Part shown: piece by piece, positions 46,513-55,435 of the stretch
Position numbering within the stretch: the first letter of the stretch is position 1
How the letters are laid out: every line of letters begins with the position of its first letter
From: Pseudogemmobacter hezensis
Lineage (GTDB): Bacteria > Pseudomonadota > Alphaproteobacteria > Rhodobacterales > Rhodobacteraceae
Reading direction: 5' to 3'
Assembly (NCBI RefSeq): GCF_013155295.1
Contig: NZ_JABJXT010000007.1
Span: 124,001-188,000, forward strand
DNA: 64,000 nt
Position numbers and translations under genes: made by a program
Notes under the pieces: generated by a model
Database searches by the model: none
Told to the model about the DNA's origin: nothing
Seen by the model: the letters and a program-made list of their open reading frames with translations, nothing else

Positions 46513-46565
46513 GAGCGGCCAGGCCAGGGCCTTGCGCAGATCGTTCAGCCGTTAAATCAAATTGA

Positions 46566-46600
46566 AAAGGGGAGGCAGCGTGCCTCCCCTTTGTCATTTT
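46566..46600 (+). terminator. Terminator after the CHAP lipoprotein gene
   Basis: A perfect 12-bp AAAGGGGAGGCA/TGCCTCCCCTTT stem closes a GCG loop and is followed by GTCATTTTTG. It may also serve the convergent peroxiredoxin gene. Confidence 0.9.
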
Positions 46601-46631
46601 TGCCTGTCGCTTTCGGCAGGCGGGGCGTGTC

Positions 46632-47288
46632 TTAGCCCGGCTGTTTTGCGAAACGCAGGTAGGGCAGTTTGATGTCCAGCTCGCCATATTTCTCGGCGGC
46701 CTGTTCGTTGTTCAGGCTGAGCGCCACGATCACATCCTGACCGGGGATCCAGTCAGCCGGGGTCGCCAGCGGCTTGCCATCGGTCAGCAGAACGGCGTCA
46801 ACGGCGCGCAGGATCTCGGCGAAGTTGCGGCCGACCGACATCGGGTAGTAAATCGTGAAGCGGACTTTCTTGTCCGGCCCGATGAAATAGACCGCGCGCA
46901 CGGTGGCGGTATGGGCGGGCGTGCGGCCCTCGGTCGGGATGTAGTAATCGGCGGGCAAGAGGTCATAGGCTTTCGAGACCGCGAGGCTGGTATCGTCGAT
47001 GATCGGGAAATCAGCGGGGGCGCCGCCGAAGGCCTCGATATCGCGTTTCCACTTTTCGTGGTCGGCTTTGCCATCAACGGAAAGGCCGATCACCTTGATG
47101 CCGCGTTTTTGCCATTCCGGGATCAGCCGGGCGACGGCTGCGAATTCGGTGGTGCAAACGGGGGTGAAATCGCGCGGATGGCTGAAGATCAGGCCATAGC
47201 TGTCACCCAGCCATTCGTGAAAGTTGATGACCCCTGCCGTGGTGTCGGCGGTGAAATCGGGGGCGATGTCATTGATACGGACAGACAT
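46632..47288 (-). CDS. 1-Cys peroxiredoxin (Prx6 family)
   Basis: The 218-residue protein has the peroxidatic cysteine C45 in SHPRDFTPVCTTEF. The long C-terminal part (PADWIPGQDVIVAL) is that of the Prx6/1-Cys group, without a resolving cysteine in the usual place. It reduces hydrogen peroxide and alkyl hydroperoxides in the cytoplasm. It is divergently arranged with the aldehyde dehydrogenase gene and has no partner reductase nearby. Confidence 0.92.
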   Translation of the reverse strand: MSVRINDIAPDFTADTTAGVINFHEWLGDSYGLIFSHPRDFTPVCTTEFAAVARLIPEWQKRGIKVIGLSVDGKADHEKWKRDIEAFGGAPADFPIIDDTSLAVSKAYDLLPADYYIPTEGRTPAHTATVRAVYFIGPDKKVRFTIYYPMSVGRNFAEILRAVDAVLLTDGKPLATPADWIPGQDVIVALSLNNEQAAEKYGELDIKLPYLRFAKQPG

Positions 47289-47498
47289 GGATGGACTCCT
47301 CAGGAAATTCCTTCGCCTGATTTACGCCTGATGGGAGAAAATTTCACCCCCTGTCGCGCTGCCCGATGCAAATTAGAACCATCTTCCTGACAGCCGTGGA
47401 TCGAAGGGATAAGTTTTCATCTTTCCCGATATGCTTTGGCGTCAGTATTCCCTTTTGGCGATCAGATCCCTTGCAGCGGCGGGGTGGCTGGCATTAAG

Positions 47499-47511
47499 TT
47501 TGATCAAATTC
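47499..47511 (+). promoter_or_regulatory. Shared 13-mer TTTGATCAAATTC before the aldehyde dehydrogenase
   Basis: The sequence contains the perfect 10-bp palindrome TTTGATCAAA and lies 22 bases before the start codon. The identical 13-mer occurs at 53976-53988 before the aminotransferase operon. Confidence 0.5.
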
Positions 47512-47533
47512 CCGCTGCGGATCGGAGTCTCTT

Positions 47534-48979
47534 ATGCTTGCCAAACGTGAATTCTATATCAACGGTGCCTGGGTGGCCCCGGCAAAGCCGCGTGATTGCC
47601 AGGTGATCAACCCCTCGAATGAAGAGCCCTGCGCGGTGATCTCTCTGGGCGATCAGGCCGATACCGACGCGGCGGTTGCGGCGGCAAAGGCGGCGCTGCC
47701 GGGCTGGCGGGCAACCCCCCCCGCCGAGCGGGCGCGGCTGGTGGCAAAGATCCTCGATCAGTATGAGGCCCGCAAACAGGAGTTTGCCGAAGCCATTGCT
47801 ATGGAAATGGGGGCGCCGATTGATTTCGCCCTGGCCGAGCAGGCCCCCTGTCTGCCCTGGCACACCACCAACTTCCTGCGGGCTTTCGAGCATATCGAAT
47901 GGATCCGCCCGCTGGGCGATCACGCGCCGGGTGCCGCCATCGCGCTGGAGCCGATCGGCGTTGTCGGTCTGATCACCCCCTGGAACTGGCCGGTCAATCA
48001 GATCGCGCTGAAGGCGATTCCGGCGATGCTGGCGGGCTGCACCTGTGTGCTGAAGCCTTCAGAAGAGGCCCCGCTTGATGCGATGATGTTTGCCGAGTTC
48101 TGTCATGATGCGGGGATCCCGGCGGGGGTGTTCAACCTGGTGAATGGTGATGGCGCGGGCGTCGGCAGCCAGTTGTCGACCCATCCGGATGTCGAGATGA
48201 TTTCCTTCACCGGCTCGACCAGGGCCGGGCGGGCGATCTCGAAGGCAGCCGCCGAAACGCTGAAACGGGTCACGCTGGAGCTGGGCGGCAAGGGCGCGAA
48301 CCTTTTGTTTGCCGATGCGCGGCCCGATGCAGTGCGCTGGTCGGTGGCGCGGATGATGGAAAACACCGGGCAAAGCTGCAACGCGCCCTCGCGTCTGCTG
48401 GTCGAGCGTTCGGTCTATGACCGCGTGGTGGCAGAGGCGGCAGATCTGGCCAATGCGATTAAGGTCGGCCCCGCCGATCAGCCGGGCGATCACATCGGCC
48501 CGGTGGTGAACAAGCGGCAGTGGGACATCATCCAGACCTATATCCGCAAAGGGATCGAAGAGGGGGGCCGTCTGGTTGCGGGCGGCCCCGATCTGCCCGA
48601 GGGCTTCAATCGCGGCTTTTACGTGAAACCCACGGTTTTCGCCGATGTGAAACCCGGCATGACCATCGAGCGCGAAGAGATCTTCGGCCCGGTCCTCTCG
48701 ATCATCCCCTTCGACACCGAGGAAGAGGCGCTGCGCATCGCCAATGACACCCCCTATGGTCTGACCAACTACGTCCAGACCGAGGACCAGACCCGTGCGA
48801 ATCGCCTTGGCCGCGCCCTGGTCGCCGGCATGATTGAGATGAACGGCAAATCGCGCGGCGCGGGCGTGTTCTTTGGCGGCGTAAAGCAATCGGGCCGGGC
48901 GCGGGAAGGCGGGATCTGGGGGCTGGAAGAGTTCCTCGAGCCCAAAGCCATCTCTGGCTACGATTTTAACGCTGGCTGA
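47534..48979 (+). CDS. Aldehyde dehydrogenase family protein
   Basis: The 481-residue protein has the full NAD(P)-aldehyde dehydrogenase core. TPWNWPVNQ provides the oxyanion Asn, the general base is E249 in LELGGKGAN, and the nucleophile is C282 in NTGQSCNAPSR. EEIFGPVLSI is the NAD-ribose loop. It oxidises an aldehyde to the acid. Its promoter shares a 13-mer with the aminotransferase and glutamine-synthetase-like operon at 54 kb, so it may oxidise the aminoaldehyde made there. The substrate is not proven. Confidence 0.9.
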   Translation: MLAKREFYINGAWVAPAKPRDCQVINPSNEEPCAVISLGDQADTDAAVAAAKAALPGWRATPPAERARLVAKILDQYEARKQEFAEAIAMEMGAPIDFALAEQAPCLPWHTTNFLRAFEHIEWIRPLGDHAPGAAIALEPIGVVGLITPWNWPVNQIALKAIPAMLAGCTCVLKPSEEAPLDAMMFAEFCHDAGIPAGVFNLVNGDGAGVGSQLSTHPDVEMISFTGSTRAGRAISKAAAETLKRVTLELGGKGANLLFADARPDAVRWSVARMMENTGQSCNAPSRLLVERSVYDRVVAEAADLANAIKVGPADQPGDHIGPVVNKRQWDIIQTYIRKGIEEGGRLVAGGPDLPEGFNRGFYVKPTVFADVKPGMTIEREEIFGPVLSIIPFDTEEEALRIANDTPYGLTNYVQTEDQTRANRLGRALVAGMIEMNGKSRGAGVFFGGVKQSGRAREGGIWGLEEFLEPKAISGYDFNAG

Positions 48980-49008
48980 TCGCGGCTTTACGTGACGAAT
49001 GCCTGGTG

Positions 49009-49046
49009 CCTGCCCGCACAAAGGGTAACTATGTGCGGGCAGGAGG
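49009..49046 (+). promoter_or_regulatory. Hairpin occluding the adenine deaminase ribosome site
   Basis: A perfect 12-bp CCTGCCCGCACA/TGTGCGGGCAGG stem closes an 11-base loop. Its 3' arm takes in the first AGG of the Shine-Dalgarno AGGAGG (49041-49046), with the start codon at 49053. It could be a translational switch, or the terminator remnant of the preceding gene, although no U-tract follows. Confidence 0.6.
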
Positions 49047-49052
49047 TGCCCG

Positions 49053-50789
49053 ATGCCGGTAACGAACGACCAAAGTGACGCCCGCCGCGAAGGCGTCGCA
49101 AAACTCGCGCAGCGTATCGACCAGGGGCGGGGCATTGCCCCGGCCGATCTGGTTCTGAAAGGCGGGCGCTTTCTTGACCTGATCACCGGCGAACTGGTCG
49201 AAAGCGATGTGGCGATCTGCGGCGATATGATCGTCGGCACTTTCGGTACCTATCACGGCCAGCGCGAGATTGATCTGCAGGGGCAGATCATGGTGCCGGG
49301 CTTTATCGACACCCATCTGCATATCGAAAGCTCGCTGGTCACCCCCTTTGAATTTGACCGCTGCGTTGGCCCGCATGGGGTGACGACCGCGATCTGCGAC
49401 CCGCATGAGATTGCCAATGTCTGCGGCATTGACGGCATCCGCTATTTCCTGGACGCCTCGGCTGAGACGCTGATGGATATCCGGGTGCAGCTTTCGTCCT
49501 GCGTGCCCTCGACCCATATGGAGACGGCAGGCGCAAGGCTTGAGGCCGCCGATCTGGTGCCGCTGATGGATCACCCCAGGGTGATTGGCCTGGCCGAGTT
49601 CATGAATTTCCCCGGCGTTTTGATGAAAGACCCGGGTTCTATGGCCAAGCTGGCGGCATTCCAGGGCCGCCATATCGACGGCCATGCGCCGCTTTTGCGC
49701 GGGGCCGATCTGAACGGCTATATCGCTGCCGGGATCCGCACCGAGCATGAGGCAACCACCGCCGCCGAGGCGCTGGAAAAGCTGCGCAAGGGGATGCGGG
49801 TGCTGATCCGTGAGGGCTCGGTCTCGAAGGATCTGGCGGCGCTGGCAGAGATTCTGACCGAGCGGCACTCGCCTTACCTTTGCCTTTGCACCGATGACCG
49901 CAACCCGCTGGATATCGCGGAACATGGGCATCTGGATTACATGATCCGCACCGCAATCGGGCTGGGCTGCCCGCCGCTGGCGGTCTACCGCGCGGCATCC
50001 CTGTCGGCGGCCGAGGCCTTCGGTCTGAAGGATCGCGGGCTGATCGCGCCGGGCAAACGCGCCGATATTGCGGTGATCGACACGCTTGCGGGCTGCCATG
50101 TCAGCCGCGTCTTCACCGCCGGGCGCGAGCTGACTGCTGCGGCCTTTGCTGCCCGGCAGATCATCCCGCCCATCGCCCGCCAATCGGTCAAAGCGCCCAA
50201 GGTCAGCGCGGCGGATTTTCGCACCGGGGGCAACCGCGCCCAGACCCCGGTGATCGGCATTCTGCCCGGCAAGATCATCACCGAACATCTGACCTTCGAC
50301 ATTGCCCCCGAGGATGGCGACAAGCGCCCCGACCTGGCCCGTGACCTCGTGAAAATCGCGGTGATTGAACGTCATGGCAGGAACGGCAACCGCGCCACCG
50401 GCTTTGTGCAGGGCTTTGGGCTGCAGCGCGGGGCGATTGCCTCGACCGTCTGCCATGACCATCACAATATCGCGGTGGTGGGGGTGGATTACGGCGATAT
50501 GGCGCTGGCCGCGAACCGCCTGACCCAGATCGAGGGCGGCTTTGTCGTGGTTGAGGGCGGGAAAATCCTGGCTGAACTGGCGCTGTCGCTGGCCGGGCTG
50601 ATGAGCCTTGAACCCTTTGAAACAGTGCGCGAAAACCTGATCGCGCTGCGGGCGGCGGCGCGCAGCCTGGGCGTCGTGCTGGAAGAGCCGTTCCTGCAGC
50701 TGGCTTTCCTGGCGCTGCCGGTGATCCCGCATCTGAAAATCACCGATCACGGCATGATCGACGTGGATCGCTTTGAAGTCATTCCATAG
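49053..50789 (+). CDS. ade: Adenine deaminase
   Basis: The 578-residue protein has the amidohydrolase metal motif [12 protein letters not shown], the family block [15 protein letters not shown], and the C-terminal AdeC-type domain with [12 protein letters not shown]. It converts adenine to hypoxanthine and ammonia in purine salvage or catabolism. The length fits the AdeC family. It heads a run of plus-strand genes (arsC, SGNH esterase, chelatase) with gaps of 10 to 51 bases. A strong hairpin overlaps its Shine-Dalgarno. Confidence 0.92.
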   Translation: MPVTNDQSDARREGVAKLAQRIDQGRGIAPADLVLKGGRFLDLITGELVESDVAICGDMIVGTFGTYHGQREIDLQGQIMVPGFIDTHLHIESSLVTPFEFDRCVGPHGVTTAICDPHEIANVCGIDGIRYFLDASAETLMDIRVQLSSCVPSTHMETAGARLEAADLVPLMDHPRVIGLAEFMNFPGVLMKDPGSMAKLAAFQGRHIDGHAPLLRGADLNGYIAAGIRTEHEATTAAEALEKLRKGMRVLIREGSVSKDLAALAEILTERHSPYLCLCTDDRNPLDIAEHGHLDYMIRTAIGLGCPPLAVYRAASLSAAEAFGLKDRGLIAPGKRADIAVIDTLAGCHVSRVFTAGRELTAAAFAARQIIPPIARQSVKAPKVSAADFRTGGNRAQTPVIGILPGKIITEHLTFDIAPEDGDKRPDLARDLVKIAVIERHGRNGNRATGFVQGFGLQRGAIASTVCHDHHNIAVVGVDYGDMALAANRLTQIEGGFVVVEGGKILAELALSLAGLMSLEPFETVRENLIALRAAARSLGVVLEEPFLQLAFLALPVIPHLKITDHGMIDVDRFEVIP

Positions 50790-50799
50790 GGCACCCCCG

Positions 50800-51210
50800 A
50801 TGAGCACGATTTATCACAATCCCGCCTGCGGCACCTCGCGCAATGTGCTGGCGATCCTGCGCGCGGCGGGCGAGGCGCCCGAGGTGGTCGACTATCTGAA
50901 GGCCGGATGGAACGCGCCGCTCTTGCGCCAGCTGTTCGCGGCGGCGGGGCTGACAGCGGCTCAGGCTTTGCGCGTCAAAGGCACGCCTGCGGCTATGCTG
51001 GGCCTGACCGGGCCAGAGGTTCCGCCAGAGACGATTATCGCCGCCATGATCGAGCATCCGATCCTGGTCGAGCGCCCCTTTGTGGTCACGCCCCTCGGCA
51101 CGGCGCTGTGCCGCCCGGCGGTGGAAGTGGGGCGGATTTTGCCGCATCAGCCCGCAACGCCGGTGCTGGCGGCGGATGGAAAGGTGATCTACGATCCGCA
51201 GGCCCGGTGA
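50800..51210 (+). CDS. arsC: Arsenate reductase (ArsC, glutaredoxin-coupled family)
   Basis: The 136-residue protein (ATG 50800, AGGG upstream) has IYHNPACGTSRNVL with the catalytic C10. Downstream are VKGTPAAMLGLT and HPILVERPFVVTPLGTALCRP, which carry the arginines that bind arsenate in E. coli-type ArsC. It reduces arsenate to arsenite with glutathione and glutaredoxin. No arsenite exporter or ArsR is next to it, so it may act alone or be a Spx/ArsC-like relative. It follows ade by 10 bases. Confidence 0.88.
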   Translation: MSTIYHNPACGTSRNVLAILRAAGEAPEVVDYLKAGWNAPLLRQLFAAAGLTAAQALRVKGTPAAMLGLTGPEVPPETIIAAMIEHPILVERPFVVTPLGTALCRPAVEVGRILPHQPATPVLAADGKVIYDPQAR

Positions 51211-51261
51211 CGAAACCCAGCGGTCAGCCCCGTTGAACAGGCCCAGTAATAAGGTAAGGCG

Positions 51262-51900
51262 ATGACGAAATCTCTGCTGCTTTACGGCGATTCCAACACC
51301 CATGGCACCATGCCGATGTCTGAACCCGGCGCGATGGGGCGCTTTGCACCGCGCCACCGCTGGACCAGTCTGCTGGCCGAAGATCTCAGCGACTGGCAGG
51401 TGATCCCCGAGGGCCATCCCGGCCGCACCACCGTGCATGATGACCCGATCGAGGGGCCGCATCGCAACGGCCTGACCATTCTGCCCGCCATCCTCGAAAG
51501 CCATCGCCCTCTGGATGTGGTGGCGCTGATGCTGGGCACCAATGATCTGAAGCACCGTTTCTCTGTCAATGCCGCCGATATTGCCTGCGCGATCGAGAGG
51601 CTGGTGCGGGTGATCCGGGCCTCGGGCGCGGGCCCGATGGGGGGTGCCCCTGGTGTCCTGATCATCGCGCCGCCGCCGATCCGTGAGGTCGGGCCGCTGG
51701 CCGGGATCTTCGCGGGGGGCGCGGCGAAATCGCAGCACCTCGGGGCCGAGCTGGGGGCGATGGCGATGCGCAATGGCCTGCCCTTCGTGGATCTGGGCGG
51801 CAAGGTAGCGGTCTCGGATATCGACGGCATCCATTATGAGGCCGGGGCCGCCCCGGTGATCGCCGCCCTGGTGGCGGATGCGGTGCGGGCGCATTTCTGA
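51262..51900 (+). CDS. SGNH/GDSL hydrolase (arylesterase-like)
   Basis: The 212-residue protein has the complete SGNH set: GDSN with S11, GTND at 92-95, and D188-x-x-H191 in DIDGIHYEAG. There is no signal peptide, so it is cytoplasmic. Relatives are arylesterases or acyl-ester hydrolases with broad substrates. The natural ester is unknown. It sits in the ade-arsC-chelatase gene run. Confidence 0.85.
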   Translation: MTKSLLLYGDSNTHGTMPMSEPGAMGRFAPRHRWTSLLAEDLSDWQVIPEGHPGRTTVHDDPIEGPHRNGLTILPAILESHRPLDVVALMLGTNDLKHRFSVNAADIACAIERLVRVIRASGAGPMGGAPGVLIIAPPPIREVGPLAGIFAGGAAKSQHLGAELGAMAMRNGLPFVDLGGKVAVSDIDGIHYEAGAAPVIAALVADAVRAHF

Positions 51901-51931
51901 TGCCGCGCCTTGGGTTCTTTCGCGCGACGGG

Positions 51932-52639
51932 ATGACGATGATCCGCAAGCTGCTGATCGTGGCGCATGGCCAGCCCTCTGATCCGCTGCCCGCTGCGGCA
52001 GAGCTGCGGGGGCTGGCGGCGCGGATTGCCGGGCATTTGCCGGGCTGGCAGGTGCATTCGGCGACGCTGGCCGAGGCCGACGCGCTGGAACGCTTTGCTG
52101 CGCAAGAGGCCGCCGCCGGGCAGACAGAGGATCCTGGCCTTGTCTTTCCGGTATTCATGGCCCGGGGCTGGTTCACCCAGGTCGCGCTGCCCGGTCGGCT
52201 GGCGCGGGCGGGGGTGACAGGATGGCAGATGATGGAACCGATGGGCGTTATGCCCGCCCTGCAGGCGCTGGCGGTGACACTGGCGCGCGAAAGCGGCGCG
52301 GATGAGGTCTTGCTGGCCGCCCATGGCTCGGGCCGCTCAGATGCCCCGGCGCAGGTGGCGCGTGAGGTGGTCGCGCTGATCGCTGCGGGCACAAAGGCGC
52401 GGCGCGTCGAGGCCGCCTTTATCGAAGAGCCGCCGCTTCTGTCAGCGGTGCAGGGATGGGGGCCAAAGGCGATTTGCCTGCCGTTTTTCGCCATGTCGGG
52501 CGGGCATGTGGTCTCTGACCTGCCCGAGGCCCTGGCGACTGCCGGATTTTTGGGCACCATCCTGCCGCCGCTGGGGCTGGACCCCCGCATTCCCGCGCTG
52601 ATTGCGGCGGCGGCGCTGCAGGCTGCTGCCGATGCTTGA
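51932..52639 (+). CDS. CbiX/SirB-like sirohydrochlorin chelatase family protein
   Basis: The protein has 235 residues from ATG 51932 (ATG 51938 is also reasonable, with GGGAT upstream). The histidines of a chelatase-type duplicated fold appear in KLLIVAHGQPSDP and EVLLAAHGSGRSD, and the second half has KAICLPFFAMSGGHVVSDLPEA. The family inserts cobalt, nickel or iron into sirohydrochlorin. No other tetrapyrrole genes are nearby, so the metal and pathway cannot be assigned. Confidence 0.75.
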   Translation: MTMIRKLLIVAHGQPSDPLPAAAELRGLAARIAGHLPGWQVHSATLAEADALERFAAQEAAAGQTEDPGLVFPVFMARGWFTQVALPGRLARAGVTGWQMMEPMGVMPALQALAVTLARESGADEVLLAAHGSGRSDAPAQVAREVVALIAAGTKARRVEAAFIEEPPLLSAVQGWGPKAICLPFFAMSGGHVVSDLPEALATAGFLGTILPPLGLDPRIPALIAAAALQAAADA

Positions 52640-52696
52640 GGCTGCCCGCCTGCAGGGCTAAGGCAGATTAAAGCGGCCTGATTTCCCCTTTGGCGC

Positions 52697-52740
52697 GATC
52701 CGCCCGTGATCCGTCCAGGATCCGCCCAGGATCCGCCTTG
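52697..52740 (+). repeat. Four 11-bp tandem repeats
   Basis: GATCCGCCCGT, GATCCGTCCAG, GATCCGCCCAG and GATCCGCCTTG adjoin, just upstream of the second hydroxyacid oxidase. Confidence 0.85.
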
Positions 52741-52764
52741 GCCCCACCTGTGAGAGAGCACCCC

Positions 52765-53943
52765 ATGCCGATCATCACCTGTATCGAAGACCTTCGCCAG
52801 CGCCATCAGGCCCGCGTGCCGCGCATGTTCTGGGACTATTGTGAAAGCGGCAGCTATACCGAGCAGACCTTCCGGGAAAACGCGGCAGACTTCACGCAGA
52901 TCCGCCTGCGTCAGCTGGTGGCGCGGGATCTGTCCGACCGACGCTTAGGCGGTCAGATGCTGGGCCAGCAGGTGACGATGCCGCTGGCGATCTCGCCCAC
53001 CGGGTCGGCGGGGATGCAATGGGCGGATGGCGAGATCCTGGGCGCAAGGGCTGCAAAGAAATTCGGCGTGCCTTTCACGCTGTCGACGATGTCGATCTGC
53101 TCGATCGAGGATCTGGCCGAGGCGGGCGTCGGCCCGTTCTGGTTCCAGCTATACGTGATGCGCGATGAGGATTTCGTGGATCGCCTGATCGCCCGGGCCA
53201 AAGCGGCGGGCTGCCCCGCGCTGGTGGTGACGCTGGATCTGCAGGTGATCGGCCAGCGTCACAAGGATATCAAGAACGGGCTTTCCGCGCCGCCACGGCT
53301 GACTTTGCCCAATATCCTCAATATGATGACGCGGCCCGCCTGGTGCCTGGCGATGGCGCGCACAAAGCGGCGCACCTTCCGCAATGTCATGGGCCATGTG
53401 AAGGGCGTGACCGATCTGGCCAGCCTGAATGCCTGGACCTGGGAGCAGTTCGAGCCGCGCCTGACCTGGGATATGGTGCGCCGGATCCGCGATCAGTGGC
53501 AGGGGAAATTCGTGCTGAAAGGCATTCTTGACGCAGATGATGCGCGGATGGCGCTGGATGTCGGCGCCGATGCGATTGTGGTTTCGAACCATGGCGGGCG
53601 GCAGCAGGATGGGGCGCTTTCCTCGATCCGCATGCTGCCTGGCATCGTGCGGGCGCTGACCGGGCCGGACGGCAAAAAGCGGGCCGAGATCTATATCGAC
53701 AGCGGCATCCGCTCGGGTCAGGACGTGCTGAAGGCGCGGGCGCTTGGCGCGGATGCGGCGATGATCGGGCGGCCCTGGCTTTATGGTCTGGGCGCGATGG
53801 GCGAGGCGGGCGTCACAAAGGCGCTGGAGGTGATCCGCGACGAGCTGGACATCGCCATGGCCCTGTGCGGCGAGCGTGATCTGGCCCGGATCAGCCGCGA
53901 TCATGTGCTGGTGCCGAAGGATTTTGAGGGCGACTGGGCATAG
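52765..53943 (+). CDS. FMN-dependent alpha-hydroxyacid oxidase/dehydrogenase
   Basis: The 392-residue protein (ATG 52765) starts ITCIEDLRQRHQARVPRMFW and has the family's ISPTGSAGMQWADGE and LSTMSICSIEDLAEAG. The active-site block is IVVSNHGGRQQDGALSS, and EIYIDSGIRSGQDVLKARALGADAA binds FMN phosphate. It is clearly different from the 44.6-kb member, with an IISPTGSAG-type rather than LSPTALQR-type N-terminal half, which suggests another 2-hydroxyacid (lactate, glycolate or mandelate range). Confidence 0.88.
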   Translation: MPIITCIEDLRQRHQARVPRMFWDYCESGSYTEQTFRENAADFTQIRLRQLVARDLSDRRLGGQMLGQQVTMPLAISPTGSAGMQWADGEILGARAAKKFGVPFTLSTMSICSIEDLAEAGVGPFWFQLYVMRDEDFVDRLIARAKAAGCPALVVTLDLQVIGQRHKDIKNGLSAPPRLTLPNILNMMTRPAWCLAMARTKRRTFRNVMGHVKGVTDLASLNAWTWEQFEPRLTWDMVRRIRDQWQGKFVLKGILDADDARMALDVGADAIVVSNHGGRQQDGALSSIRMLPGIVRALTGPDGKKRAEIYIDSGIRSGQDVLKARALGADAAMIGRPWLYGLGAMGEAGVTKALEVIRDELDIAMALCGERDLARISRDHVLVPKDFEGDWA

Positions 53944-53975
53944 ACTGAGGCTGAGTGCTTTCACACCTCTTGATT

Positions 53976-53988
53976 TTTGATCAAATTC
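53976..53988 (+). promoter_or_regulatory. Shared 13-mer TTTGATCAAATTC before the aminotransferase operon
   Basis: It is identical to 47499-47511. It lies 36 bases before the start codon and contains the palindrome TTTGATCAAA. Confidence 0.5.
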
Positions 53989-54024
53989 GGCGTGATAAAC
54001 ATCGCCGGATCAGGAGGGCTCTGC

Positions 54025-55434
54025 ATGGCCAAAGCAAAACCCGCGAAAAGCACCCCTGCGCAGGTGGTCGCCGGGGTTGAAACCGCGCTCTTGCAGCGTT
54101 TTGCCCGGCGCGAGGCAAAGGCCTATGCAAAGGCGCATCCGAAATCAAAGGCGCGGATGGGCGAGGCGGCGGCGCATTATCTGTCCGGCGTGCCGATGCA
54201 CTGGATGACCGACTGGCCGATGCCGCATCTGGCGGTGATCGCAAAGGCGCGTGGCGCGGTGATCCAGGATATTGACGGCCATAAGATCGACGATTTCTGC
54301 CTGGGCGATACCGGCTCGATGTTTGGCCACTCGCCCGCCCCCGTGGCAAAGGCGATCCGCGCCCAGGCCACGCGCGGGCTGACCTATATGCTGCCCTCGG
54401 ATGCCGTGGCCGAGGCGGGGCGGCTGCTGACAAAACGCTTTGGCGAGATGCGCTGGCAGATCGCCACCACCGCAACCGATGCCAACCGCTTTGCGATCAA
54501 AGTGGCGCGGGCGGTGACGGGGCGGCCAAAGATCCTGGTGTTCAACGGCTGCTATCACGGGACCGTCGATGATGTGATGGTCGAGCTGGTGAATGGCGTC
54601 ACGCAAAACCGCCAGGGGCTTTTGGGCCAGTTCACCGATCTGACGCCCGGCGCGGTGGCGGTGGAGTTCAACGACCTGACGGCGGTCGAGGCGGCCCTGG
54701 CCAAGGGCGATATCGCCGCGATCCTGACAGAGCCGGTGATGACCAATTCCTGCATGGTGCTGCCTGCGCCCGGCTTTCACGAAGGGCTGCGCAGGCTGGC
54801 CACCAAATATGATGCGCTGCTGATGATCGACGAGACGCATACGCTGTCCTCGGGGCTGGGCGGCTATACGGGCGTGCATGGGTTGTCGCCCGATATGTTC
54901 ATCGTCGGCAAATGCGTGGCGGGCGGCATGCCCACCGCCGTCTGGGGCATGGGCGAGGATATCGCCCGCCGTTATGAGGCCGCGAATGCCGCCCGTGCGC
55001 CGGGCCATTCCGGCATGGGCACCACGCTTTCCGCCAATCCGATGCAATTCGCCTGCCTGGTCGCCAACCTCTCTGAGGTAATGACCGCGGGGGCCTATGC
55101 GAAGATGGAAAAGGGGGCCGAGCGGCTGTCCCGGGGTCTTTCAAAGGCGATCCGTAAGGCGGGTGCCCCCTGGCATGTCGCCCGCGTGGGTGCCCGGGTC
55201 GAGTTCATCTGCGCCCCGAGGCCCCTAAAAAACGGCACCGAGGCGGGGCTTGCGCATCACCACAGCGTCGAGGCGGCGGTGCATCTGGGGCTGCTGAACC
55301 GTGGCAGCCTGATCGCGCCCTTCCACAATATGATGCTGGTCAGCCCGGTGACCACCAATCGGCAGATCGACCACCTGATCGCCAATTTCACCGATGTTCT
55401 GGCGCAGCTGTTTCCTGCTTTGAAAGTTGACTGA
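54025..55434 (+). CDS. Class III aminotransferase (PLP-dependent)
   Basis: The 469-residue protein (ATG 54025 with AGGAGG seven bases upstream) has VFNGCYHGTVDD, the PLP-ring aspartate in LLMIDETHTLSSG, and the Schiff-base lysine in FIVGKCVAGGMPTAVWG. It resembles glutamate-1-semialdehyde aminomutase-like and omega-amino acid aminotransferases. A glutamine synthetase-like gene starts two bases after its stop. This pairing suggests transamination of an amine or its gamma-glutamyl derivative. Residues 1-45 are a Lys/Ala-rich extension. Confidence 0.85.
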   Translation: MAKAKPAKSTPAQVVAGVETALLQRFARREAKAYAKAHPKSKARMGEAAAHYLSGVPMHWMTDWPMPHLAVIAKARGAVIQDIDGHKIDDFCLGDTGSMFGHSPAPVAKAIRAQATRGLTYMLPSDAVAEAGRLLTKRFGEMRWQIATTATDANRFAIKVARAVTGRPKILVFNGCYHGTVDDVMVELVNGVTQNRQGLLGQFTDLTPGAVAVEFNDLTAVEAALAKGDIAAILTEPVMTNSCMVLPAPGFHEGLRRLATKYDALLMIDETHTLSSGLGGYTGVHGLSPDMFIVGKCVAGGMPTAVWGMGEDIARRYEAANAARAPGHSGMGTTLSANPMQFACLVANLSEVMTAGAYAKMEKGAERLSRGLSKAIRKAGAPWHVARVGARVEFICAPRPLKNGTEAGLAHHHSVEAAVHLGLLNRGSLIAPFHNMMLVSPVTTNRQIDHLIANFTDVLAQLFPALKVD

Positions 55435-55435
55435 C

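Noticed and set aside
53971-53985. FNR box before the aminotransferase gene (TTGAT..ATCAA)
   Set aside because: The half-sites are separated by five bases instead of four. The exact 13-mer shared with the aldehyde dehydrogenase promoter is a better description.
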